Source: Tribonema minus (Eukaryota > Sar > Xanthophyceae > Tribonematales > Tribonemataceae). Taken from it: a stretch of 64,000 nt of DNA. The position numbers and the translations under genes were made by a program. The stretch covers positions 310,001-374,000 of the forward strand of contig JAFCMP010000543.1 of NCBI GenBank assembly GCA_017506865.1, read 5' to 3'. The notes beneath the pieces were generated by a model. The model did not search any database. It was given only the letters and a program-made list of their open reading frames with translations, and had not been told where the DNA came from. Positions 1-12,600 of the stretch are shown one piece after another (within the stretch, counting starts at the first letter, position 1; every line of letters begins with the position of its first letter).

Positions 1-52
1 TTGTTGCCATGCAGCGCAGGGGCAGACGCCTCTATGCTCACCAGCGCTCCCG

Positions 53-77
53 CTAACCCTAACCCTAACCCTAACCC
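53..77. repeat. Short telomere-type (CCCTAA)n run
   Basis: Four consecutive CTAACC-type units, the vertebrate/algal TTAGGG telomere motif read on the other strand. The run is too short to be a chromosome end, and similar runs recur in the middle of genes further along. The remaining bases up to the first methyltransferase exon hold no feature I can support. Confidence 0.8.
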
Positions 78-334
78 CTGTGCGCTGCAGCGACGATAAA
101 ATAGTACCTCTGCAGATGACAAGAGTAGCGCCGCGCTTGCACCTGGTGAGCCATGATTCTGGCCTGCCAGAGGTCGAGACTGGCCACGGCCTCCTGCCCA
201 GTGGCACGCGCAGCTGCAGCCAATATCATTGTATCGTGCGCGCGGTGAACGCATTGACTCTGACTTGCTCACAAAGACTCTGACTCCCTTGTGGCGATTC
301 TGCGCCGGCGCGCGCAGGCGGCGCGGCGGCGGCG

Positions 335-3300
335 ATGCCCCTGCCAATAACGAGCTCGGTTGGCACGCGCTGCGGCAGGTGCGGCGGCGCCGCGTCCGCA
401 GTGCCATTCAGCGAAGCGTCCGTGTGGCAGCGGCAGCGGCGCTACTACGCACGCAAGGGGATGGGGGCGTGGTCCAGGGGGGAGGTTCCGAGGGGGGTTT
501 CGTCGGGTGCGCCTGCGGCGCAGGCATACGCCGAGGTGGGTATGTAGCATGGGATGCGGCTGGTGGCAGTGCTCAGTTTGATGTGAAGCCAGATGTGCCC
601 AGCAGCGTGTCTGCTGTGCGTCTGCGGCAGCTGCGCCGCACACTACTGCTGCAGGCATAGGCACAAGTTGTGGGAGGGGGGGCGAGGGTCAGTAGGTGTC
701 AAATGGAAGGGGGTCACCACTTGGGCGAGGTGTAGTCGGGGTGACGTGTTGTCATGCTGGCCATGAGGACACCGGATTATTGCACTTGCATTTTCATCCA
801 TGCAAAGTAGAGCTTTGTGCATAGTGGAGGCGGGCCTTCATGTATGTGCACCTATGCCCTAGCTGCGGCGTGTTTACACGGAATCACGACCAATGCAATG
901 TTTTGCCATCAAGCGTGCACCAGCGCCTAACATGACCTGGTTTGGAGCAACAGCAGCGCCATTCTACGCCCAGGCACCATAACTGTTTTCTTACGCAAAT
1001 TTGCCTGTTTGAACTGGCGAATGTCTATGTCTGGCTCATGCACTGGTCAACATACCTACCTGGGTGCAAGCATGCACCAACTCAGCTGCTTATGCGTCAG
1101 TCAACGTAGTAGCGCATTGGAGACCCCTCAGTATGAGGTCGCCTGCGCTGCTGTTCAACTTCAACAGGTGGCGGTGGCATGGCTCAGAGACCGTGTTGCG
1201 CAGGGCACCGTACTGGACCCCTCGCAGCCCGCCTTCGTTGGTGAACTTGCACGCTGCTGTTCAACTTCAACAGGTGGCGGTGGCATGGCTCAGAGACTGC
1301 GTTGCTCAGGGCACCGTACTGGACCGCTCGCAGCCCGCCTACATCGTTGAACTAGGCGCGGGGCACTGCCAGCTAGGGTAAGTACGTACCTGCATGCAAG
1401 TGCTTCAGAGAGCTTCCGCAGTGTACTAGAGGATCGCATGGATGGTCTGGCCACAAGTGATGCGTTGTAGGACGAGCGCAACGGGTTCGTCGTGGACGCA
1501 GCAGCAACATTTAGAAGCATTTTGCACGTGCGGATGCGTGCACATCCCTTCCTATACGCGCCACTTGCGCGTACGCGTTGCCAGGATGGCGGCGCACGAA
1601 CAACCATGCGCACATCTGGGCATCTGCGAGTGTATTTGAGAGTGTGCCTTTGCATTCGGCAGGGCATGCGCACACGCAGGCACGCTTGTGCTGCTATGTA
1701 CGCATCGTCAGCTGCCGAGACTATGCCACTGTCGCGACCTCAGCGACTTTGGCGCTGCTGAAGCAGTCAGCGACCCGCTCACGTTTGCTCAGCAGTTGTC
1801 CCTGGCCGCTGAGCACTGATTGCTCATGGTAGGCATGCCCGTGGTACAGTGGCTTGGTGTCAGCCGCCAGCGCGGCACCTCTGCAGCAGCAGCGGCGCCA
1901 ATGCAATCAGTCAGTCAGTGACCCGCTCATCGTCTCTCTGTCGAGTTGTTCCTGGCAACTGAGCACTGAGTGCATGTCCGCATGGCCATTGGTATGTATG
2001 CATGTAAGCATTTGGTGGCCCGCTCATCATCGCTCAGTCAAGTTGTTCCAGACTGCTGAGCACTGACTGCGGAGACCACATTGCCCTCGGTATGTGTGTA
2101 TGGTCCTCCGCCCGCGCAGCTTCCTGGTCACCAAGGCCATCCAACGCATGTTGGCAGAGGGACAGCTGGGTCTGCATGGGCTGCAGGTAGGCAGAGGCAT
2201 CAAGTGCTCGAGTCGGGTGCGTTCAACTGCCTGGTGCTCAGCAAGTCTCAACTTCACAGTTACAGTATCAAACCTCACAATCTCTGCTGTACTGTACGCT
2301 GTAGTGAGTGTTCCTCCGGTGCGTAGGTGAAGCTGGTGGTGGTGCAGGTGGTGATGCAACCTCTCTGCTAGAGGCTGCACAGGACGTGACTAAGCATGTC
2401 CATGTGTGTGCGCGTGATATTGCCACTTATACTGATAGAAACAAGACATTGTCATCGCGTAGCAAGTGTCTTCTTGGTGCCACCCTCTCTGCCGTACCTA
2501 CTACATTCCATCTCAGATACGTGTGTCAGACCCCATTGCTGGCTGATGAACGCATGTCTTTATCACACACCACCTCCATGCGCACTGCGTCATCGAGCTG
2601 CCCCTGATGTCCCAGCGTCACCTGATGCGTTGCGCAAGTGTGCTGACTCGCTTCATCGACAGCAAGTCAACAACATGTCATACGTCTGCGCATTCCACTC
2701 CTCTCCCTGCGTGTTCTTCAAGCATAACTTCAATTGGTGACGCACACAGCAACGCTCGTCATTGCTCACAGCACTACTGCGGCCATTGTTGTGCAGGTGT
2801 GCGTGGTCATGACGGACTTCCACGACGTCGTGCTGCGCGAGCGCATGAGCAGCGCGTGCTTCCGCGAGCTGCTCGCAGCAGGTGCGCCGCAGGTCTTGCG
2901 CTTGTGACGCTCCCCATTGTCCCGCGCCTGCGACGCTCCCATTTGTCTTGCGGCGGTGACGCTCCAGCTTCACATGTGACGCTCCCACTGTGACGCTCCA
3001 GCTTCTCATGTGGCGCCCCCACTTATCTTGCAGTGACGCTTCAGCTTCACATGTGACGCTCTCACTTGTCTGTGCAGTGGTGACGTCAAGCTTCACAAAC
3101 AGTTTTTGTGGAGCCATGTCTGCCGCTAGCTGCTGCGCGCAGTGACCACAGATGTGCTGTGTCCACAGCGATCAACGCACACAGCACCAGGCGGCCCTCA
3201 AACGCTTGGTACACTCACTTGTGGTCAGCATCGCGCACTCGTGGCTGCTGCCGAAGGCCTTTGCTGCTGTGTCAGACACAGCAGCTGTACGGCCACAAAA

Positions 3301-6300
3301 TCCGCTGCACCGTTGTCACGAGTCTCGTCGACAAGCAGAGGGATCGCTTTGCAGGCGTTTTCAGTGAGACCTACCAGCCTCAGTAACTGTGCGTGCAATC
3401 CTGCCTGCCGCGCGCCGAGCAGGCGCTGTGGACTTTGCCGTGCTCGATGCTGGCTCAGCCCTGAGCGCTGCTGCCTCCTCTGCGCTGAGCGCTGCTGCTT
3501 CAACTACCAGAGGTCATGACGATGATGGACAGAACGCAGCAGCGCTCGACCTGCTCTACTCCCAGCGACGTCTAGGGCCGGGCTCTATCAAGTGAGTGCT
3601 CTGTGATGCTTTGATGTAGTCATCCATCATACACATCACACTTGCTTGAAGTCGTGATTGGTGTCTTTGCAGAGATGCACGTTGTGCACACTTTCAACTA
3701 CTCTTGCCAGAGGTTCTGGCACTTCAACTCAACATGTTCCGATGCAGTGTTGTAACACAGTAGTATCATGTCATCATCATCCAACAGTAGTATCATGTCA
3801 TCATCATCCAACTGCGGAGTTGCTGAGTTGTGGAATTTGCAGCCGGCTGTCGTAGCCCGCCAGTCTGCCACGAGCACAGTGCGCGTGGTCAAACGCCTCT
3901 CCGCCGCTCATTCTTTTCTCTTCTCATTACCACGCCTGCCTCGCAGGAACCCGCTGCTCATCATGGGCAACTACGTGCTGGACTCGCTGCCCGCCACCCT
4001 GTACCTCTCCGCTGAGGGCGGCCAGGTGTGGGAGGTCATGGAGCGAGCGTGCGCCGCGCGCTGCAGCGACGGCATCACAGCCGAGCGCTGCTGCAAAGGC
4101 GTCGCATCTGAGCACTGCTGTAGTAACGGTGTCGCATTGCCTGAGCGCTGCTGTGACGGCGCTGCTGTTGAGCGCTGTAGGCCAACGCTCAGCGGCAGCG
4201 GCGGCGGCAGCAGCGGCAGCAGCGACAGCGGCAGCGGCAGCGGCAGCGACAGCAGCGGCAGCGACAGTTGCAGCGACGATGACCGTTTCACCAGCGACAG
4301 AAGATGCAGCGGCACGGGAGGCAACAGCATTGCCGCAAACAGTAGTGGCAGCAGCGGCGGCAGCGAACGCCCGGTGGATGGCCGCAGCACCGATTGCACC
4401 ACCGCTGGCAACAGTGGCGACAAGCGCCAAAGCAACGACGGCGGCGACAACAGCATTGACAATGAAGGTCGCGCTCAGCGACAGCGGCGAAAGCGTCCGC
4501 GTGTGCTGGAGTCTAGCTACGTGCTGCGCCGCTGCTGCCTGAGTGGTGAGTTTGGGCGTAGCGCGCTTGAGCGCTCTGTGAGCAGCGGAATGTTTCACCA
4601 CGCCGGCATGCAGGACATTGATGACGACCGTGATGCCACCAACGACGGCAGTTGTGATGGTGTCTGGACTCCTGAGCTAGCAGCTTCCTGGATCAGGTCA
4701 CTCTGGCAATTGTTGTAATCCATAGCTTGTTGACGCACGGAGTTGGCTGGTCCCGCACAGCTCAACAGTGCGCCGCTGAAATGGCAACGCCACCAGCACA
4801 CATGTCTCCGGCAAACACTGTCAGTGCGTCATCTCCCCCTTTGCTGCTGCTCACCGCTGCATGTCCACACAGATGAAACCGACAGCCCGGACGCGGAGGA
4901 AGCGCGCGTGCTGCGCGCCTGCATCGCGCGCGGCCCCGGCCTGCACGCCATCCCCCGAGCGCTGCTGCACACGCTGCGCCGGCTGCGCGCCCTGCTGCAC
5001 TCCGGCGGCAGCAGCAGCTGCTGCGATTATGGAGGCATTACAGCCACGGCTGCTAATCCTACCTGTGACAACACTCCTGGCACCGCTGCTGCCGATGGCA
5101 GCGGCAGCTGTTGCGGCAGCGGCGGCAGCGGCAGTGGCGGCAGCGGCAGTGGCGGCAGCGGCAGCGGCAGTGGCGGCGGCGGCGGCGGCAGCGGCTTCTT
5201 CAGCGGCTACGCTCATGTGGAATGCGGCAGTAACGCCGGCCGCAGCGCCGGCGACGTCATGCCGTCGGTGGCAATGCTCATCGGAGATGCGGCGCTGGCA
5301 TACAATGACTTGCACTGGCGGTACGCAGCTGCAGCCGCTGCTGCCGTGGCTCGAGGTGCCAGTGGTTACAACGGCAGCGCTGCTGAAGACGTTGCTGCGC
5401 GCGCTGCCCGCGTTGCTGACCCACCGGCAGCAGCGGCTGACGCGCAGGACCGCAGCAGCAGCAGCAGCAGCAGAGCACACGGCGACTGCAGCAGCAGCGG
5501 CGGCGGCTGCACCTGCTCCGGCGCAGCTGTGCGCTGTCCTACTAGTTATATTGGTGACAGCCGCCAAGGCAGCGGTGCCAAGAGGTCATGCAGCAGCGGC
5601 CAGACTGCCCGTTTTTCTGAAGCAGGAGATGGGGGCGATGGCGGCGGTGGCGGCAACGGCGCTGCTGCATTTCTGGACTGGCCTGGGTTCGAGCCGCCCA
5701 GCATCAGTCCCCGAGAAGAGTGCTTCGCTATGCCTGTCGATTTCTTCGCTGCCGGGTGAGCTTCTTTAGTATGGTTCTTGTTGCACTTGCATCTGCTGGA
5801 GGCTTGCGCGCTGGTGTCTGCTTAGTGTTGGGGTCAGGATTAGCTGAAGTCCCCATGCTGATGTCCCAGCTTGCTTGAGATTAACGGAGTTGACAGATCA
5901 AGAAATCGAGGTTGAACAAACCATAGTGCATGCTGACTGGCATCCCTTCCGTTGCAACGCTGTTCTGGCTCTCCAGTGGCGGGCAAAGTTTGTTTACTCC
6001 CAGTGTGGCAACACGTGACGGCAAATGTTGCTCCCACAGCATGCAGCCCTGATGTTGTTGTGATTGTCGTATGCTGAAACACCCGCGCTCACAACTTTGT
6101 AGCGAACAAATGGCAGCGCACGCTTGGCATCGAGCTGAACATCATCACCAGTGCACCACAGGAGTGCTTTGCAGTGGTGCGCCCGGTGCACAGTAAGCTG
6201 CACATCAATGTCTCGCGTATTTTCAAACCATCAGCGCTCCGACTGCAGACTGCAGCCCGAGAGCGTCCAAACAGCGGAACACCAGCCGCTGATGCTGCTG

Positions 6301-8182
6301 CTGCCTGCCCCCTCACCACACTGCTGGCTTCCACGCACGCCGCGCCTGCACCGTGCGCGCAGCGCCGCGTTCGAGGCCGCCATGGGCACCAGCAGCAGCG
6401 CTCGACCGCTGCTGCAGAAAGTATCCCCCACAGTGCTCAGCAGCTTCACCGTCGCGCTGACAGCGCTCAGCATCCCTGGCGGCAGCGCTCATCCGGCTGC
6501 CGGCGCGCGAAGCGCCAGTTGCGGTTCCAGCTTCAAGTGCGGCGGTTGCGACGTGCACGACGGCGGCGACGGCGACGCAGTAGACGGCAGCAGCGCTCAC
6601 GGCAGCGCTCCTCGTCGAGCGGCGCTGCCGCTGTGCGATGACGCGTTTGCGCGGCGCCTGTGCGGCGGCACGGGTCCGGGCGACGTGGACGCGCTGCTCG
6701 GGCTGCTGCGCGAGAACGTGAGTGGCGCGCAGACAAGGAGTGATGCCTTTTTGTGCTGGTGTTGTTAAAGGTGGCGTGTGTTTTCGATGACAGCCTACAA
6801 GTATGAGGAGAGGGCAGGCGGATGAATGGGGGCAAGAAGGATGTGATTGCGCAACTCTGAAGCTGAGCATGGGCCGCGGAGCATCGCTGCTCATGCAAGC
6901 GTGCACGCCGCAAGAAGCTGATTGTGTGCTTTGTGCTGAGCGTCGCTGAAAGTGTGGCTGAGACTGCGGCGGATATTCCAGCCACTGATTATTACAATTA
7001 CCTGATCTAGTCATGCAGCCGCGCCGTTGCTGCGTCGACGTGACTCTGTTGCTGACTTCATACCGCAGCACTCAAATTTGAACATCCGCATGCCATCACT
7101 GATGTGCTACGAAAATTCCATGGTTGGTTTTCTCGGTACCAAACCTGCATACCCGGGCATTGGAAATTACTAGTTGGTGCATTCATTGCGTACTGAGCAG
7201 TGCTGTTGTTGTGCTGGTTCATTGTCGCACAGGACAATCTCATGCGCGCGGTGAGCGCATGTGAGTGGCGAGCGCTGCTGCGCCTTGCCGAGTACGACTA
7301 CGCTGTCTATCAGGTACAGGGACTGCCTGCGCACTAGGGAGTCGCGAGCAAGTGTCTGCCGTTGTAAGGCTGCACAACCAGTAGCACGTAAGCCCTTGTG
7401 CCTTATTACGGCAGGGGGCGCATGAAGTGGGAATGAGAGGTTACCCCTGATGGTGCTTGCATACTTTGCCATGTGCTACTAGTAGTCCTTTTGTGTAGAT
7501 TCATTGGGTGACAGACACCTTCAAAGATGCAGTGAACTCTGGGCCGCTGCCAACACACTTGAACCCTGCAATGAACTCTGGACCATTGCCAACTCACTTG
7601 AGCCCTGAGTCCAGAGCGCGCGATTCCCAAAGCAAATTTGTGTAGCTCACTTCAGTGCATGTAAAGGGCGTGCTTGTTAAGCGGGTTTAGCACGGCAAGT
7701 GTGCTCACAGCAGTACTTGACGCGTTTTTCGAAGCGGCTTCAGTGCATGTAGTGATAACCCCCACCACCCATTGCTAGGCCGCTGTTGCCTTGCAAGCAT
7801 CCAGTAACATTGAGATGCTCTGGCTTGAGGGGGGGGGCATGCATGTATATCGCAAAGTCAACAGTTCATGTTGCTGCAATGTCAAAAAGTGTGGCATCCT
7901 CTCTGCTTAGCTGCTCCTGGGCAATTGAAGTCAAATGCTGAGACATGCCGACAACTGTCCCAGATTTTTATCCTGTGGCAGTTTGGCACGGTGCGCAGGC
8001 CACGTCCTCTTGCACCCACCTCATCTGCTCTCTGACGCTTCCTTGTCGAATTGCATGGTGCTTGCGTTCATCTGCTGTTTTTGCAGGACATGCTGGAGTC
8101 TGGTCACACTTTGGATCTTCCTGCAGACAAGGACCTCGTGGCTGCCGTAATGGCTACGCACTTTCCAGTTGGCGAGGTGTAA
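335..8182 (+). CDS. Putative class I SAM-dependent methyltransferase (MidA/NDUFAF7-like layout), multi-exon
   Basis: Exons seen: 335-535, 1274-1377, 2120-2186, 2797-2881, 3423-3591, 3947-4545, 4873-5755, one ending at 6717 (start unsettled), 7233-7313 and 8087-8182 (TAA stop). Phases agree at each solved junction. Exon 1 gives a WQRQRRYYARKGMGAWSRG block. Exon 2 gives motif I, IVELGAGHCQLG, the glycine-rich SAM-binding loop. Exon 4 gives VCVVMTDFHD, exon 5 GAVDFAVLDAG and LGPGSIK, exon 6 NPLLIMGNYVLDSLP. The order resembles MidA/NDUFAF7 enzymes (IVE-G-G-G, then ANEFFDALP), but the substrate is unknown. Exons 6 and 7 contain long Ser/Gly/Asp and Ala/Gly/Ser low-complexity insertions. Later blocks are CFAMPVDFFAAG, CDDAFARRLCG and WRALLRLAEYDYAVYQ. 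The region 5756-6600 and possible exons between 7314 and 8086 are not resolved. The ATG at 335 is chosen as the in-frame start just before the first conserved block. Confidence 0.68.
1146..1357 (+). repeat. Tandem duplication of methyltransferase exon 2 with its acceptor (2 x 106 bp)
   Basis: Two 106-bp units, 1146-1251 and 1252-1357, each begin with the tract that forms the acceptor (TTCAACTTCAACAG) and then carry the exon. The second copy contains the intact SAM-binding motif and is followed by a GTAAGT donor. The first copy has lost the glycine-rich motif (it reads FVGEL and then runs into the repeat), so it cannot replace the second. The high identity suggests a fairly recent duplication. 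Confidence 0.85.
2882..3076 (+). repeat. Degenerate tandem repeat at the 5' end of a methyltransferase intron
   Basis: Four to five imperfect units built on GTGACGCTCCAGCTTCACAT follow directly after the donor of the exon ending at 2881. No protein is encoded. The array adds to the picture of introns expanded from their edges. Confidence 0.6.
3758..3811 (+). repeat. 27-bp perfect tandem duplication in intron
   Basis: Two head-to-tail 27-bp units beginning CAGTAGTATCATG lie in the intron before the exon that starts at 3947. They are noncoding. Confidence 0.85.
7528..7605 (+). repeat. 39-bp imperfect tandem duplication
   Basis: Two 39-bp units, each containing GAACTCTGG, lie between the exons ending at 7313 and starting at 8087. 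An open frame runs through both copies, so a small extra methyltransferase exon here cannot be excluded, but I see no conserved motif. Confidence 0.6.
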
Positions 8183-9635
8183 ATGCCTCGTGAGGCTCGG
8201 CCTTTGGAATATGATGCCTCAGAACAGCACCTGACTTTTGGCACATGCAATGCAAATGTCGCTGGTATACTTGCTGCCCCTCTCTGTTCTGTACTCTTGC
8301 TGCCATGTGTAATGCAAACTTTGTGCGCCTGCCCTGCGAAGGCATGCGTCGAGGTACGCAAGTGATACAACTACTGTGGCATGCGAACTGCAACAAGTAA
8401 CAGCCCTGGCTGGCTATGTAGTCGTCCAGATGTGGACTTGCCCCCTTGAGCTGCATAAGGGTCAGCTTGCACCGCACACACAGTCTCTGTGCCTGGAGTA
8501 CGTCCCATTGTGGCAAATACAGGTTCTGTCCAAGAACATTGTTGTCTCCTGTGCGCATCAGCGGCCGTGTCTCACAGTGCAAGCTGATGTGCCTGTGTGT
8601 GGGCCGCACCTGTGTCCATCAGCTCAAGCATGCAGACAGCAATATAAGGCGCTCGGATACGACGCACACAGCAGCAGTTTAATGATGCAGCTTGCTAGTC
8701 AGCCAAGCGAGAAGTGTAGACTACATCAGTTCATGTTGTATTGCACTGCTGCAACATTGAATGTACCCATCAGACAAGACAGGAAATGCTTTGCAACCGG
8801 CAAAGAATGTTTGCCAAAGCATGTGCAGTCAAATCCCATCAGACAAGACAGGAATGCTTTGCAACCGGCAAAGAATGTTTGCCAAAGCACGTGCAGTCAA
8901 ATCCGGGGGGGGGGGGTTGAACATCGCGAACAGTTTGCGCTTTCAAGGCAGCAGCTGCAGCAGCAGCGTAAGAGCACAGGACTTATCAAGCCTACAGTAG
9001 CGGAGCGGTGAACATCGGCTCTTCACATTGGGGGCCTGCTGCCAGAAGCGAACCAAGGAATCCGCTGGATCTAACCATTAGTGCGGCACACACAGGGGAT
9101 GCTAATGCTAAACAAAGCAGCCTCCAACGCCGCCCGCAAGGCCCCCCCGCCCCGTGACCTCAACCGTTGTTGAAACGCAGCAGAGAGGGGGGGGGGGGGC
9201 AAAACTACTGCAAAAGGAATCAATCAGAGTCCGTGCCCGGCAAGGCACCCAATACACGCGCCATTTCTCCCTGCCTGAAGTGGCAGTGGCGCATAACAGT
9301 AGGCCTGCCTGCACAGTAGCCATGTGGGGCAGCCACTGCTGGCGGGCAGCGGCGTGCGCAGCAGCAGCAGCAACAGCGGAGGCAGCGGCAGCCGCTGCAC
9401 AGCGCTGCGGTCGCGATAGCCGTTGCCCCGAGTGCACGCCACCATCTGCAGCGGGGCAACCGGCCCGCTGGGTGTGACCGCCTCACACCGTGGTACTTCC
9501 GGTCTTGCAACTCACACACACAACAGGACGGACCAGCAGGATGCCCCCCCCCCCCCCCCCCCCCCCCCCGCATAGGCCACAGGTTCATCGCGGTGCGGCG
9601 CAACGCTCGCTGCCGCCGCGGGCGCCAACGCCGCC
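8183..9635. other. Convergent intergenic region between the methyltransferase and myosin B 3' ends
   Basis: Stop codons of the two genes face each other here, so the region should hold both 3' UTRs. An open frame of 211 codons on the plus strand (8376-9011) shows no recognisable domain and crosses a tandem repeat and a G run, so I do not call it a gene. A 27-base C run lies at 9544-9570. No clear AATAAA signal was seen; a TGTAA lies near 8307. Confidence 0.5.
8766..8902 (+). repeat. 69/68-bp tandem duplication
   Basis: Two almost identical units (8766-8834 and 8835-8902), each starting CCCATCAGACAAGACAGG, differ by a one-base indel. They are intergenic or 3' UTR of the methyltransferase. Confidence 0.9.
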
Positions 9636-12600
9636 TCACGTGTTGGCGAGCTGGAACGAGGCGCTGTCGGCCTTTTTGCGCACGGGCATCCAGCCGCGCC
9701 CGTCGGCGAGCTTGATGAAGACGATGTCGCTGGCGTTGTGCGGGATGAAGCGCTCGCACGCCTTGACCTTGTCTCCAGGCTCCAGCATCTCGCCTGCGGA
9801 GGTGGCAGCGATCAGCGAGGCGAGGGGAGGTGACAGCGATCAGCGGGGCGAGAGGGGCGCGCGGCGCGTCACACGGGCGCCTTCGATTGCATCTCTGCGC
9901 GTGTGTGAACGCTGCAAAGAGCGTGAATGTGGGGGCAGGAATCGGGGGGGGGCAGAAGCGCGCCTGTGGCAGCAGAGACCTACAACTGTACTCTTCATTA
10001 AAGCGCTACCGTATTCTTGTGCCCTCAGGTGGTACTTGTGTGTACTTGTGCGCGCCTGCGTACAGCGGAGACTGGCACTGTGCGCGACCGAATCGACCCA
10101 TGATAGTGCATCTGCGAGCCGCCCTCGCTCTGATGGGGGCTGGTACGTCGCAGGACAGCGCCTGCGGCCCGCGCGCACCTCCCGCTTCCTGCTCGGTTGT
10201 CGAGCTGCCGGTAGAGTGTCTCGGGCCACAGCTGGGTAACATTTGCTCTCCGATCAGGCCACGGCGTGTTCACATACTATAAAAAAACTGCCTCTTCGTC
10301 TTACACCATTACGCCAGCATTGAGGTTCCTGTCAGCAGCTGCGAGCGTTCCGAGCTGCTCATGCGAGTGGTCACCTGTCCTGTTGTTGGGCCAGGCATCA
10401 CCTGTGAGTTGAGAATCGTTGCCGGGGCCGAAAAAGATGGGCACGGGCTCCACCAGCGTGGAAGGCAAGCCGTACGTCTTCTTGTCCTCCACTATCGTGC
10501 CGCCGACCTCCACGAACATTACGCTGTCGGTCTGAGCGATGTGACAACAGGGGCGGAGAGACGGGGGAGGGGGGGGGGGGAGGTTTAGTGGCATCACAGT
10601 GCAGAGGGGGGGGTCAGTGGCACCACAGTTCAGGGGGGGGGGGGGGGGGGGGGGAGGGGGTCAGTGGCACCACGGTGCATTGACCCTGGCAGTCCACTCA
10701 AGTATGAAAAAAGGGGCAGCGCGGCTGACAACAGCAGTGGTATCGGACCAGCCACCTGGGAAGCGCAGAACAAGAAAGAGGCACAGAGCTTCTGGAAAAA
10801 GGGCGACGTCATTTGCTGCAATGACGCAGCGCAGGGACGGGGGGGCGATCCCGCACGAATGATGCCAGACTACCCCTGACGCTGATCATGACCCTAACAG
10901 TACACGAGACAGCGACGTCAAGAAGGCGCCGCGCCGAAACGCACAAGCATTGGCCGTTCTCGAGCAGCGGCATGAAGGGAAGGCAGCGGTGCGCAAGACA
11001 GCCATCTATAAACAATACTTCTATGGTGTAAGGCCGCACAATACATGTTGCTGGGCAGTGCGGTACACGCATCCATTTATGTATGTACATCAAAATATGT
11101 ATGCATTTGCATATAAACATACTGAAGTATATGTATACGCATACACATGTACAAGGAGACTTGTTGTAAAACAGTATGGTACACGCATATACATATATGT
11201 ATACACTTCGAAGTACATGGTCTATATATATATGCTTCGGGTACAGAAATGTATGTGCAGAAGCGCTCACCTGTGGGTTCCGCAGGAACATCCAGCCGCG
11301 GTCGTCCGCCAGCCGCAGGTAGACGACGTCGCTCACAGTGAGGCGCTGCACCACCTCTATGACCTCGCCGGGGAACAGGCCCTCGCCTGCATTCATTCAT
11401 GAATTCATTCATAAGCATGAATTCATACATTGATGTTATAGATAACATCAAGGTCGCTGATGAGACCAAGTTCTGTGTGATGAGTTGGAGGTGTCACTTG
11501 GGGCGTGGTCAGTCATCCTCAGTGGCGCCTGCACGCATGCACTCATGTAATGACGCCAATCCATATTTATCATTTATCGAGTCATTCGCTGATGCACGGT
11601 CAGCCAATCGCCTGCTGCGCGCGGGGGTGGTCACCCGGCGTCGCAAGGAAAAGCGCCCGGTGCGGCCAGAACACTCGTGCCGCCGCATGTTCAGGAGACT
11701 TTCGTGTGCTGCGGCAGCGCCGCCGCCGCGGCATCGACGCATGCGGCGCCTCAAGACACGCAGCACTTCCCCCCAGACATGCACGTGCAGTAGCGCCACA
11801 CCGACTCGTGCAGCGCGGCGAAACACGCACTAGGTACTTCACCCCAGACATGCATGTACACAGTGTACAGTAGTGCTTGCGACGCGGCGCGCACCTGTGC
11901 CGCTGCCGCAACAGCTCGTGCGGCGCCGTACAAACACGCACTACTTGACCGCAGACATGCATGTACATTGTGCAGTAGTGCTTGCGACGCGGTGCGCTTC
12001 AAGTATATACATACATACCTGTGCGCGGGGCGTCCAGCTCCGGGTAGGTACGTATCCACTGCGCCGCGGCCTCGTCGACCATGCGGTAGAACTCGCGGAT
12101 GCGCGGGAACCCGTCGCGCCAGTACTTGTCCTCGGGAACAACGTACGTCTGGTGCCATGGGGCGCGGAGAAAGTGCAGGGGAAGGAGAGAGGGGGGGGGG
12201 GGTGAGGGGGGGGAGGGGAGGGAGGGCATTCGTACCTCAGCGGCAGGCAGAGAGCATGTGTGCGCAGCTCATGTGCGCTACCAAGTAGCTCTTTAGGTCA
12301 AGTTTGCCTCGAGCTGCAGGGGATCGCTGGTGTGCGCATGTTGCCGAGGCAGAGGTGGGGGCAGCTTGCAGCAGCAGCGCTGAGAGTGTCAGGTTGTCAG
12401 GCGGCTGCTCCGCACGTGCAGCTTGCTGGTGGTCAAAAGCGCGAGCGAGAGTGGCCCTCAGCGGCTTGTGCAGCAAAGCACAGTGAGTTCCGTGCGGCAC
12501 CGCTCGACACGCTCTGTGCAGCATGCGCAGCATCGTTTGAGCAGCATCGTTCAACCAGGAAGAGCTGTGTAGCATCATTGCTCAGCAGTTGTGTTCCGTT

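Noticed and set aside
53-77. Chromosome end
   Set aside because: Only four telomere units, preceded and followed by ordinary sequence, with similar runs throughout the window.
3927-5567. Long Ala-, Pro- and Leu-rich minus-strand frames opposite the methyltransferase exons
   Set aside because: They are shadows of GGCAGC-type low-complexity coding sequence read on the other strand, with no motifs and no matching splice structure.
8376-9011. 211-codon open frame between the convergent genes
   Set aside because: It crosses a 69-bp tandem duplication and a G run and has no recognisable domain. Most likely 3' UTR or intergenic.
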